The notes below the pieces were generated by a model, which was not told the DNA's origin, did not search any database, and was given only the letters and a program-made list of their open reading frames with translations. Shown piece after piece: positions 1 through 7,320 of a DNA stretch of 35,429 nucleotides. Every line of letters starts with the position of its first letter. Positions within the stretch are counted from its first letter, which is position 1. This stretch comes from Akkermansiaceae bacterium (lineage in GTDB: Bacteria > Verrucomicrobiota > Verrucomicrobiia > Verrucomicrobiales > Akkermansiaceae), in assembly GCA_903888515.1 (NCBI GenBank), contig CAISTY010000260.1:1-35429 (forward strand), read 5' to 3'. The position numbers were made by a program, and so were the translations under genes.

Positions 1-437
1 GACTCCCTGATGCCCAGCAGGGAGGTGACCGCGCAAGAGCCGGCGAGGCGGACCATGCCGAGCAGCGAGGTGGCGGGCGAGAGGACGCGCGCGAGTACCT
101 GCCAGAGCGCGAGCTTGGCTTCGTCGGCGGAGCCCAGGGCCTTGAGGATGGAGCAACTGCGGGCGATCTCATGAACGAGGCAAAGCGCGCCGAAGGACTC
201 CGCCTGGCGCATGCCCAGCGGCGAGTCGGGGTGCTCGGCGATCTGTTGGAGGCTGTCGGCACCCTTGCCATCCTTGACGGCACGCTCGACGACATTGATG
301 AGCCACCCGGGCATCTCGGTGAGCACGGATAGGGTCTTGGAGACGACTTTGTCGCCGACGCGCTTGGACTCGCGCAACAGGACGGAAACGTAATTCTTGC
401 CATTCTTGCCTTTGGATTGGACGCGTGTGATAAACAT
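1..437 (-). CDS. IS1634-family transposase, N-terminal part (runs off left edge)
   Basis: An open frame of 145 codons starts at the ATG at 437 and is still open at base 1, so only the N-terminal part is in view. The start of the protein (MFITRVQSKGKNGKNYVSVL, then RESKRVGDKVVSKTLSVL) has the layout of IS1634/IS4-group DDE transposases: a short basic opening, an 'RES.R.G.KV..TL..L' strand, then helices ending in a 'W..LARVLSPAT.L' segment. The DDE catalytic residues would lie beyond the window. The gene would move the insertion sequence by cutting and joining its ends. It lies just downstream of a truncated gene stub at 575-661, so insertion of the element is a plausible cause of that truncation. 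Terminal inverted repeats could not be fixed because the other end is outside the window. Assignment to family is fairly secure; the exact group is less so. Confidence 0.8.
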   Translation of the reverse strand, partial: MFITRVQSKGKNGKNYVSVLLRESKRVGDKVVSKTLSVLTEMPGWLINVVERAVKDGKGADSLQQIAEHPDSPLGMRQAESFGALCLVHEIARSCSILKALGSADEAKLALWQVLARVLSPATSLLGMVRLAGSCAVTSLLGIRE

Positions 438-450
438 GACTACGCAAAAC

Positions 451-479
451 AGCGTTTTAGACAATCTTTGTCAAGCGCT
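451..479. promoter_or_regulatory. Interrupted palindrome upstream of the transposase
   Basis: The arms GACAA and TTGTC flank a 3-nt loop, and AGCG/CGCT pair further out, 14 bp upstream of the transposase ATG. The surrounding 440-540 stretch is much more AT-rich than its neighbours. It could be a hairpin that protects the transposase from read-through, or a binding site near the promoter. Which one is not decidable here. Confidence 0.35.
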
Positions 480-574
480 ATTTTAAATTTAATTTATCTT
501 TACGTGACTACATCTTCGGGGCAAAAAAATCGCTGCGACCCTTGGCAGATAAGGGGTGCAGCCCGAAACTGGCA

Positions 575-661
575 TCAGAAATTCTGGAAGTTCCGGTTCA
601 ACGCCACCAGATCCGCCACGATGGCGTTCTCGAAATTCTGCTCGGAGAGGGTCTTGGGCAT
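575..661 (-). pseudogene. 28-codon gene stub, possibly the 5' end of a restriction gene (hsdR-like)
   Basis: An ATG at 661, only 2 bp after the stop of the AlbA_2-type gene, opens a frame reading MPKTLSEQNFENAIVADLVA, then LNRNFQNF and a stop. The first 20 residues look like a genuine acidic/hydrophobic N-terminal helix of the kind seen at the start of type I restriction R subunits. The last eight look like junk after a breakpoint. Tight spacing shows that it belonged to the same operon. Together with the hsdM remnant at 6627-6950, this suggests the original locus was an hsd operon. The hsdR identity is a weak inference from so few residues; another operon gene is possible. Confidence 0.4.
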
Positions 662-663
662 GG

Positions 664-1911
664 TCAGGGCTGGGCGTAAATCGTGAGCCTCAATTCCTGG
701 TCGTCGAAAAGCTCGTACTTGGGCGGCGGCGCGCCGAGTTTCTTGGACTCCCGGAAGATGATCGGAACCCCCTCGCCGCGGGACTCCATGAAGCGGCCGC
801 GGCGGATCGGCGCGTCGGGCGCGTCGATCTCGAATTTCAGCCGACCTAGCAGACCGACAAGCATCTCGTTGCGGGTGTATTGCCGGTGCGGCAGGGTTTC
901 GACGGTGAGGGTGTTAGGAAGCGATCCGGGCGAGTAAATTTCCAACCGGTCGGAAAACACGAACAAGCGGATCTTCGAACCTGACATGGAATAGTCGCGA
1001 TGCACGACGGCATTGACAATGCCCTCGAAAACAGCCTTTTCGCTGAATGCGGGGCGTTCAATCCGCGCCGGTTCCTTGGTGGCGGGCCGCAGCATGGTCC
1101 ATCTCACAAAGTCAAAGGCGTCGAGAATCTGGCGATCAATGGGCCCCATGATCCGGCGGTATGTGACTTGCAAGTCGGAATCCCGCTCCGTGCCCGCATA
1201 ATGCACGGCCTCGATACAGGCACCCGAGTGCAGGATCTGATCGGGACGCGACGTCGCCAACAGCACTCCAGCTACGCTGCATGCAGCACGTCCCTCTGGG
1301 TTGGTGCAGAGTATGCCCATTTTATGAAGAAGCTCTTCATATGGCACTTCGGAATCCCCAATAAGCTTGTCCGTCAGGTCAGGGTCAAGCGAATCGGGTG
1401 AGGTGCCTGGAACCGGCATTTCGTCAAACAACACAAGTCGGCTCTGATTGCGTTGTTGCATCAACCTTTCTAGCAATGGAATGGACATCTCTCGCTTGGA
1501 GCTTCCAATACGCTCAAAAAAACCACCAGGAGCCTTATGGACGAAGAGGCTTCTTGGGACATCCACTCTAAGCAAGAGTCTTGCTATTCCCATCGTGTCG
1601 GGTAGTTCGATGCGTGTGATACTTGCAGTTAGAGGCGGCCTGATGGAATCATTCAGTATGTTCCTGATGGATAGCTCCGCTCCGTCCGCTTCTTCTATTG
1701 TCAACCCGACGATCTCACGCGTCTTATCTTCGACCCCGAACACGACTACTCCACCTTTGAGGGAATTGGCGAAGGCGACAAATTCTTGGGCAAGACTATC
1801 CGGGTGCGGGGATGTAATGCCCTTGCGTGTCGCTGTTACGAGTTTTAGCTCAAGAAGAGAATCCTCCCCAAGGCGAATATGGGCTGCTAGTTCTTCGATG
1901 GTATCAAACAT
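664..1911 (-). CDS. Schlafen/AlbA_2-type ATP-binding protein
   Basis: This 415-residue protein has two recognisable parts. Residues about 10-130 form an AlbA_2 (Schlafen core-like) domain with 'EDSLLELKLV', then 'FVAFANSLKGGVVVFGVED', the typical E-x3-E-x-K and 'FAN..GG.L..GV.D' signatures. Residues about 290-345 form a GHKL-like ATP-binding segment with 'EGIVNAVVHRDYS' and 'RLEIYSPGSLP', as in the COG2865 family. Related proteins are annotated as putative transcriptional regulators or helicases, and some sit inside phage-defence or hsd loci; the Schlafen domain in other proteins cleaves tRNA or rRNA. The start is 11 bp downstream of the TrlF-like gene's stop, so the two are surely co-transcribed and may act together. 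No truncation is visible. The exact biochemical role is unknown. Confidence 0.85.
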   Translation of the reverse strand: MFDTIEELAAHIRLGEDSLLELKLVTATRKGITSPHPDSLAQEFVAFANSLKGGVVVFGVEDKTREIVGLTIEEADGAELSIRNILNDSIRPPLTASITRIELPDTMGIARLLLRVDVPRSLFVHKAPGGFFERIGSSKREMSIPLLERLMQQRNQSRLVLFDEMPVPGTSPDSLDPDLTDKLIGDSEVPYEELLHKMGILCTNPEGRAACSVAGVLLATSRPDQILHSGACIEAVHYAGTERDSDLQVTYRRIMGPIDRQILDAFDFVRWTMLRPATKEPARIERPAFSEKAVFEGIVNAVVHRDYSMSGSKIRLFVFSDRLEIYSPGSLPNTLTVETLPHRQYTRNEMLVGLLGRLKFEIDAPDAPIRRGRFMESRGEGVPIIFRESKKLGAPPPKYELFDDQELRLTIYAQP

Positions 1912-1922
1912 AATATAATATA

Positions 1923-4709
1923 TTAGGTGACAATTCTGCGAAAACGACGCTCCAGAGCCTCGCGACCACCTTCCATGACATCACAGACAACTTTGCACAC
2001 GTCCTGATTCTGGAGTGCTCCCATCACAGGTATGGCGGCACGGCCATTCCTGTCTTCCACGGGAATCACCAAGTCCGCGTTACCATTTACGACTATGTTC
2101 GGATTGTGAGTAATGATTAGTAGTTGTCGCCGTAGTTTGTTAGTCTGAATTTCGCGGACGATTAAATCGTAGATTAGGCGGTTATCCAGGTCGTCCTCAG
2201 GTTGGTCGAGCAGGATAGGCTCTTCCCCATATGCAAGAAGGAACGCCAAAACTGCCGCTGCAACCTGCCCGGGAGATCCCTTCTCGAGGTCCTTGAAAGG
2301 GCCGCTACCATCCCTGCGATAGCGAAGCTTCAGTAAATCTGCAGGAAACCAAGCTAGCAGGCGCGTGCGGTCCTCTGTAGTCCGTCCTTTCATGTGATCG
2401 CCAAAACGCTTGCCAATTCGGATTCCAATGTCCTTGCCCCCATTCTGTCCCTCATTCGCAACTTGCCAGAGCTTTACTTTTAGTTCATGAATACGTGTCA
2501 AACGGTCTTGGTCATCGATTGCTGAAACAAGATATGAGGTGATGTTTTCAAACTCCTCGACTGCAACATTCTCATCTCGACTTAGAATTAGTCGTAGTTC
2601 TGCGATTCCCGCCGGAATATCGCCACAGGGAATGAGTGACGCCCTGAGATTTGCATCATTAGAAAAGAGACCATCAAGAAAACCGCGGCGACAGGCCGAT
2701 AACTGAGAACGACGACTCTCAAGCGCAACTAATTCATCCTTACGTGTTTTCCGTAGCCTCTCAAGTTCCTCAGTCTTTGCATCCAACCCGTCCAGCTTCT
2801 TTTTCAAAATTTGGCAGTTTTGTACTAGCTCACCGTATTGTTCGGGCTTTGTTTGGGTTTGGCCTTGAATGGTTTGAATCAAATCGAGGTATGCTTCTTC
2901 GCTGGCTTTGCGAACCACATCCCAGTCGGAAGATGCAATTTTCCGCTGCCAATCTGAAAAGACATCTCTCAACATGCCTGCCATTTTGCGGAGTGTCATG
3001 GAGTCTGAATCAAGGGTGGCTTTTACTTTGCGTACGTTGGCTTCGAGTTCTTGCTCCGGTGTATCTTCGGGCGAAGATACCGCATCTTCATCGGCAGGCA
3101 TACGTGATAGGGTGAGCGCGGTTACCTCAAAGCGTGCGGCAAGATCCTCCAATGCAGCGGGAAGAGGCTCAACTTGCTCCTGCCAGCGTTCGACCTCACT
3201 CCCTTGGCGCCGCCTAAGCGCTAGCTCACGAAGAACCTTTTTGTGGCCGGCCTTCTCCATAATCTCGATCTGGCGTTGAATGTCAGTGATCTTGGCCCTC
3301 AAGTCATCGCGTTCCTTTAATTCACCTGTGAGTTGTTGAATACGTGCGGATAGCTGGACGAACTCGGCTACCTTGTTTTCCCATTCACGCTGCCAAGTCG
3401 GGCCGTCAACTTGAGGTGTCGCGTCGATCTCCGCTAGAAGTGGCGCGGTATGTTCCTTGAATGCATAAAGCTGTTTCTGACTGAAAATTCGGAGGGGAAA
3501 GCGCTCGCTCCAAATGCCTTGGTCTGTCACGAGATTTTTTGTACCATCCTCCTCGACCGTGAAGAGGCTGAAAGTTGGAGGTGTTGCATGCCACTGCATA
3601 CGGAAGGTCTTCCCATGCTGACGGTAATCAACCTCAACCATTGGTGTGAGGTCGTCCTCCTCCTTGGGTAACCCCAAAGTTATCTCGCGAATCAGATCCT
3701 GGAAATTCTTCGCGTAGTCTGCTGTATTGTTATTGAACGATGCACCGCGCTTTGTTGCGGCACGCACCAACTCAAGGATACTCGATTTCCCGGTGCCTCG
3801 CCCGCCGATGATGGCGTTGAACGACGGGTTCAGTTCGATTACTTGATCCTCCTTGCGCCCTATGTATTTAGTGCCGACAATTCGGATTTTCTCAATAAAA
3901 TACGGGCTATGTGGCCCCGGATTCGGCTGGTCAACAACAAATTCCCGAACTGACGTTTCCCCGTCGAGAAGCGCTACCCGGAGACCATCAAGCGTGGGCG
4001 ATTCCATTCGAACCCAAGTCGTCCGCCGGCCGACCTCAGACATATCGTGGGAATCTGAACCGTATACGACGGAAAAACCCTTGTCCCCCAGAGCTAGGTT
4101 ACGCAAGTCCCAGTCAGGTTTTTTTGGATGGTGGCACTCCAAAGTGAAAACCATCGCATGGGAAAGTGTCTTATGCCTGGTATCGAAGGGTACCGACTCA
4201 TGCAGAATTCCTTTGGCACCGTTCACATGGGCTGGAATCACAATGCATCCGATTCCCTGTGCTTGCAGATCCTCAACCAAAGGCACCGTGCCACAATCCG
4301 CAGCTGTTTCGTGATTGCCCTCGATACCCCTGTAGCGAGCGATCTGCAAAACCCGACTGATGTAGCTCCCAGGTGCGGATGGATCTAGAATCACAAGAAT
4401 ATGGACATTTTGGGATGTGGTTATTTCAACTCCTGGAAATATCGCAAGCGGCCTGAAATCTGGATTTTCTTGCGCAAGCTGGATGCATTCTTGCTTGAGG
4501 CTATCTACCCAGCCACCTCCATTATGGTCGCTCACAACGACCGCATCGATACCCTCCTTCATGTGGGCAAGTAGCCAATCACGCTCGGTTACTTCACCCA
4601 CGCCATTGTATGCATCGGTTGAAAATGGTGTGTGGGTGTGGAAATCCACACGCCACCACTTGGCACCTGGTGTCGGGTCGAGGGAAGGAGATTTGTGGGT
4701 GTTTGACAT
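1923..4709 (-). CDS. TrlF-like PHP phosphoesterase fused to an SMC/ABC-type ATPase
   Basis: This 928-residue protein begins with a PHP metal-dependent phosphoesterase domain: HTH at 24-26, DHN at 61-63, an E after 'FPGV' and 'GSDSHD' near residue 218. An SMC/Rad50-like ATPase follows, with Walker A (GGRGTGKS) near residue 300, a long coiled-coil middle (about 430-680), an ABC-signature-like 'GSPGQ' near 802 and Walker B 'ILLDQPEDD' near 833, followed by an H-loop 'THN'. This order matches proteins that NCBI calls TrlF family AAA-like ATPases. The likely role is ATP-gated nucleotide or nucleic-acid cleavage in defence, by analogy with other PHP-SMC and OLD-type systems. All metal and ATP motifs appear intact. 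No good Shine-Dalgarno precedes the ATG, which lies 26 bp after the AAA stub. GC content is visibly lower than in the macroglobulin gene, suggesting transfer. Confidence 0.85.
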   Translation of the reverse strand: MSNTHKSPSLDPTPGAKWWRVDFHTHTPFSTDAYNGVGEVTERDWLLAHMKEGIDAVVVSDHNGGGWVDSLKQECIQLAQENPDFRPLAIFPGVEITTSQNVHILVILDPSAPGSYISRVLQIARYRGIEGNHETAADCGTVPLVEDLQAQGIGCIVIPAHVNGAKGILHESVPFDTRHKTLSHAMVFTLECHHPKKPDWDLRNLALGDKGFSVVYGSDSHDMSEVGRRTTWVRMESPTLDGLRVALLDGETSVREFVVDQPNPGPHSPYFIEKIRIVGTKYIGRKEDQVIELNPSFNAIIGGRGTGKSSILELVRAATKRGASFNNNTADYAKNFQDLIREITLGLPKEEDDLTPMVEVDYRQHGKTFRMQWHATPPTFSLFTVEEDGTKNLVTDQGIWSERFPLRIFSQKQLYAFKEHTAPLLAEIDATPQVDGPTWQREWENKVAEFVQLSARIQQLTGELKERDDLRAKITDIQRQIEIMEKAGHKKVLRELALRRRQGSEVERWQEQVEPLPAALEDLAARFEVTALTLSRMPADEDAVSSPEDTPEQELEANVRKVKATLDSDSMTLRKMAGMLRDVFSDWQRKIASSDWDVVRKASEEAYLDLIQTIQGQTQTKPEQYGELVQNCQILKKKLDGLDAKTEELERLRKTRKDELVALESRRSQLSACRRGFLDGLFSNDANLRASLIPCGDIPAGIAELRLILSRDENVAVEEFENITSYLVSAIDDQDRLTRIHELKVKLWQVANEGQNGGKDIGIRIGKRFGDHMKGRTTEDRTRLLAWFPADLLKLRYRRDGSGPFKDLEKGSPGQVAAAVLAFLLAYGEEPILLDQPEDDLDNRLIYDLIVREIQTNKLRRQLLIITHNPNIVVNGNADLVIPVEDRNGRAAIPVMGALQNQDVCKVVCDVMEGGREALERRFRRIVT

Positions 4710-4735
4710 GGCAGTGATCTAGAATATTTTTTCCG

Positions 4736-4942
4736 CTAAGTCGAGCTGGCTTCGCACCGTGGCGCAGTAGAGGGGACTACGGATTTCCATATTTGGTCAA
4801 GAATCCGCTCCAATTCCTCGGCCACGCGGGCGTGACCGGCCCTTTTTTCGTCCTCAACCACCGTGCGGCACAACACCTCGACATCCGGCCCGGAACCGGC
4901 ACGGATCGCGCGGAAGAGTCGCTTGAGAAGGGTGGAGTTCAT
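4736..4942 (-). pseudogene. N-terminal stub of a defence-type AAA ATPase
   Basis: The 68 codons begin MNSTLLKRLFRAIRAGSGPD and continue with 'VEDEKRAGHARVAEELERIL'. This helical opening is typical of the AAA ATPases often paired with S8-family subtilisin-like proteases in defence islands. After about residue 50 the similarity-like pattern ends and a short unrelated tail leads to a stop. There is no Walker A, Walker B or arginine finger, so the ATPase cannot be functional. It lies between the nuclease gene (60 bp upstream) and the TrlF-like gene (26 bp downstream) in the same direction, as expected for a gene lost by internal deletion within an operon. It might still be translated as a small helical protein. 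Confidence 0.55.
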
Positions 4943-5002
4943 CGTGACTTGGGGAAATTTAACATCTCGAACCAGTGATTGGAATCCTGAAATTGGTGTG
5001 GA

Positions 5003-5494
5003 TCAACCGAAATCGTTTGCGGCAAGGAAGGCAACCCCGGTTTGCGACGCGTGGCGGCGGACCCGCTCAACGAGTTCCCGGAACGTCATTACCCCCCTGA
5101 GGAGCATCAGGACATGGGAATAATCCAACAAAAGCAAAGGCGTTCGTGGCCCTGAAGCTTCCTGAATTGCGGTTGACGAGTACCCAGACATTGAGACCAT
5201 GATTCCCATTGTATTGTCGGCCTTGGTGGTGACCTTGCGCAGGAATGTGTCGACAGTCGGCGAGTCGCTCTGGCTTGTCGTGAACTTCAACTCTACAAGG
5301 TAGGTCGTGTCTCCGACAGTCACCGACCCGTCGATTTGACGACCGTCATGCGTATAAGGTCGGCGGGCAGGAATCTCGAAGTAATCGATCAAGTCGTAGA
5401 ACCATTGCTCGAATTCGTAACCGGCCCCTTGCGTTCCAAGTCGGGTTCCAATATCGTTGAAGCGTCCAGTGAGATCTTCAATACGTTGTCTCAC
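5003..5494 (-). CDS. Small PD-(D/E)xK restriction-endonuclease-like protein
   Basis: The 163-residue product has a short coiled coil (1-22), then the core of a PD-(D/E)xK nuclease. 'GYEFEQWFYDLIDYF' holds E29, 'DGRQIDGSV' holds D55, and 'TTYLVELKFT' holds E68 and K70, giving the D-x12-E-x-K catalytic pattern. It resembles Mrr-type or stand-alone restriction endonuclease domains and should cleave DNA with bound Mg2+. Its ATG overlaps the stop of the DUF1016-like gene by 4 bp (5491-5494), so translation is coupled to that gene. The upstream partner has lost its own PD-(D/E)xK core, so this nuclease may act in its place; that is inference. The protein is short, but no catalytic residue is missing. 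Confidence 0.75.
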   Translation of the reverse strand: MRQRIEDLTGRFNDIGTRLGTQGAGYEFEQWFYDLIDYFEIPARRPYTHDGRQIDGSVTVGDTTYLVELKFTTSQSDSPTVDTFLRKVTTKADNTMGIMVSMSGYSSTAIQEASGPRTPLLLLDYSHVLMLLRGVMTFRELVERVRRHASQTGVAFLAANDFG

Positions 5495-6459
5495 ATGCTG
5501 ACTTTTGGCAGAAAGTTCGGCTCGCTGCTTTCTGATCTTTGTATCCAGCTCCTGCTGTTGTAGGGCATCTTCCTGCCGGGCTTCCGCTTGATGAAGCCGC
5601 GTTGTTCAAGGCGGACGAGCATGGAATTCACCGAGGGCGGTGTGAGATTGAAGAACTTCTGAAAGGCCGTGTGGGTCGGAGCCACGCCTGCATGGTTGCG
5701 CATCATGTATTCGCGCATGAAGGCAAGGAACTGACCTTGTTGGCGGGTGGGAGCATCGGGCGATGGTTTGGGGGATTTCGGTGGCGCGGGACTTGCTTGC
5801 AGGTTTGCCGTTTCCGTCTTTCGCGCCTTCATCACCGCACGCGCCATGGCGACGGCTTCGTGGAGTTTCTTCTGAAGAAGGTCTTTGGGCAAGGCATCGG
5901 TCCAGTAGGAAGAGATGCGAATGCCGTCTTTCTCCATGCCAGCCAGTTTCGCGGGCTTGTTCGAGAGGGCAGTGCGCTCGAAAAGCATGGAGTCGATTTT
6001 CCGTCGAAGCGCCCGGGTATTCCACGACTCGATTCGGCACATCTCCGCGTAGAAATCGCGTTTGAGCGGGTCGTCAAGATAGATGATGGATTTGAAGTGG
6101 GTCCAGCTCAATTTTGCAATCAATGTCTGCAAAATTGAAGGGTCCGGGAAGACCTCTGCGAAGCGGATCATGTGACGCAAATTTTTGTCGCTGTAGCCGT
6201 CTCCGAACTCTGTTGCCAATTGTCTCCCCACTGCGGAGACAATTTCCTTTCCATAAGCGGCCCGCTTCTCCTTGAGGATATCCGTGCGAACGCGGTTGCC
6301 GATGGACCAATAAAGCAACACCAAGCCGGAATCGACGGCGCGGGCGACTTGCTCCCGCGCACTCAGAATGATCTGGCGCAAGTCGGACACCAGCGTGGAG
6401 TCAAAACCGGTGATCGTGGTGGGCGGCTTGATGAGGTAGGTTTTCTTTTTGGCGGGCAT
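5491..6459 (-). CDS. DUF1016 (YhcG) protein lacking its nuclease core, fused to a LexA-like winged helix
   Basis: Residues 1-168 of this 322-residue protein form the DUF1016 N-terminal domain ('LLYWSIGNRV', 'GYSDKNLRHMIRFAE', 'LSWTHFKSII', 'MLFERTALSNKP'). In ordinary YhcG proteins about 130 residues of PD-(D/E)xK nuclease follow. Here the chain passes directly to 'KDGIRISSYWTDALPK..LQKKLHEAVAMAR' (177-207), the stretch that normally ends the nuclease domain, so the catalytic core has been removed in frame at about residues 169-175. A Pro/Lys/Ser-rich linker (220-238) leads to a LexA/MarR-like winged helix (240-305: 'QGQFLAFM', 'LTPPSVNSMLVRLEQRGFI'). YhcG proteins occur beside type I restriction genes. 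This one could bind DNA and present it to the overlapping downstream nuclease. The ATG at 6459 has no strong Shine-Dalgarno. Confidence 0.8.
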   Translation of the reverse strand: MPAKKKTYLIKPPTTITGFDSTLVSDLRQIILSAREQVARAVDSGLVLLYWSIGNRVRTDILKEKRAAYGKEIVSAVGRQLATEFGDGYSDKNLRHMIRFAEVFPDPSILQTLIAKLSWTHFKSIIYLDDPLKRDFYAEMCRIESWNTRALRRKIDSMLFERTALSNKPAKLAGMEKDGIRISSYWTDALPKDLLQKKLHEAVAMARAVMKARKTETANLQASPAPPKSPKPSPDAPTRQQGQFLAFMREYMMRNHAGVAPTHTAFQKFFNLTPPSVNSMLVRLEQRGFIKRKPGRKMPYNSRSWIQRSESSEPNFLPKVSM

Positions 6460-6534
6460 GGTGGCGGAAGTTTAGAGGCTGGCAGGAAGCCGACCGGCGA
6501 CGGTGAGGGTCACCTCCTTGCGCCGTTGTGCCGC

Positions 6535-6619
6535 CCTTTCAGGGCTCGATATTCTATCGAATTTGAAACCCAGGGCGTTGCCCTGGGCTGGCTTGGTGCG
6601 GGCATTCAGCCCTTGACAA
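6535..6619. repeat. REP-like element of three small hairpins
   Basis: The gap between the DUF1016 gene and the hsdM remnant holds a compact set of palindromes: CCCTTTCAGGG, TCGATA-TTC-TATCGA (6546-6560) and CCCAGGGC-GTT-GCCCTGGG (6569-6587), closed by 'GGCATTCAGCCC'. The arrangement resembles intergenic REP elements. It could act as a terminator or mRNA-stabilising structure. Confidence 0.55.
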
Positions 6620-6626
6620 TGAATTT

Positions 6627-6950
6627 TCATCCCATCACCTCCTTGAGCATGGCGAGGATGTTTTTTTCGACTTTGCGGATGTCGCTGTCGATGGCTGCGA
6701 CGGGGCGGGGCGGCTGATAGGTATAAAAGTGGCGGTTGAAATTGATCTCATAACCGAAGGCGGTGCTAGGGAAATATCTTGATGTGTCCGGTTTCCTTCC
6801 ACGCGGTGAATTGGCGGAGTATTTCGTTCTCGGACCCTTCGATGGTGCGGCGTTTATCGCCGATGGCTTGGCCACCGCTCCATGGAGGTCCTGGGCCACC
6901 TCCCACAGAAAGCTGGCGATGCGGCGGATGTTTTCGGAGTTGTCGGGCAC
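6627..6950 (-). pseudogene. Remnant of a type I restriction DNA methyltransferase (hsdM)
   Basis: Two conserved pieces are joined with no methyltransferase core between them. The start ([20 protein letters not shown]) resembles the first helix of HsdM N-terminal domains. The end ('[19 protein letters not shown]', then '[20 protein letters not shown]') matches the C-terminal tail of HsdM proteins. The middle continues the family pattern only in another frame ('[20 protein letters not shown]'), so at least two frameshifts accompany the deletion. The SAM-binding and NPPY-type motifs are gone, and the gene cannot make an active methylase. Being first in the island, it marks the original operon as a type I restriction-modification locus. 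HsdM identity rests on the tail and is fairly likely. Confidence 0.55.
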
Positions 6951-7107
6951 GGAAAACTTCTAGCATGGAGACCCGGGGAGGACCAAGCGTGAATTCTCCG
7001 GCCTGCCGCCAATGAAAACGACAGGCTGATAGTCCGGCGGCCAGAAGCAGGCGGAAGTATAGATCTTGCTTGGAACACGGTGCGCTGCCTGATGTCGGGG
7101 GAAAGTG

Positions 7108-7320
7108 GTCGCGCTGGCGCGCTCCGGGTGTTGAGAACTCCTTCCGCAAGATGCGGAAGGATGCACGCTGGAAGCGTGCGCCCCCCCTGGAAGCGTGCGC
7201 CCTCTCTGGATCCCATGCATGGACGTTCCGACGTTTCTGGGACTGCTCTTGAGCCATCCCTTGACTGCGGCCTCATCGAGGCCGCGCCACCTTTGCGGCC
7301 TCATCGAGGTCGCGCCACCT
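7108..7320. repeat. Block of mini-hairpins downstream of the macroglobulin gene
   Basis: At least four short palindromic units lie here: GCGC-TG-GCGC (7111-7120), CTTCCGC-AAGAT-GCGGAAG (7141-7159), GCACGCT-GGA-AGCGTGC (7163-7179), and GCGGCCT-CATCG-AGGCCGC (7267-7285). The last recurs with one mismatch at 7295-7313 as part of a 28-bp tandem duplication (7266-7320). CTGGAAGCGTGCGCC is also duplicated (7168 and 7187). Most stems are followed by GCGCYC or a close variant. Abutting the stop of the giant gene, the block probably also serves as its terminator. Confidence 0.6.

Noticed and set aside
5539..6138. 199-codon plus-strand frame across the DUF1016 gene
   Set aside because: The minus-strand protein carries recognisable domains; this one does not.
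6627..6950. Reading the 107-codon frame as a genuine small protein
   Set aside because: Family-like stretches lie in two different frames and a whole methyltransferase core is missing, so a broken gene explains it better.
7266..7320. CRISPR-like repeat pair
   Set aside because: Only two copies, no spacer between them, palindromic within each unit, and no cas genes.
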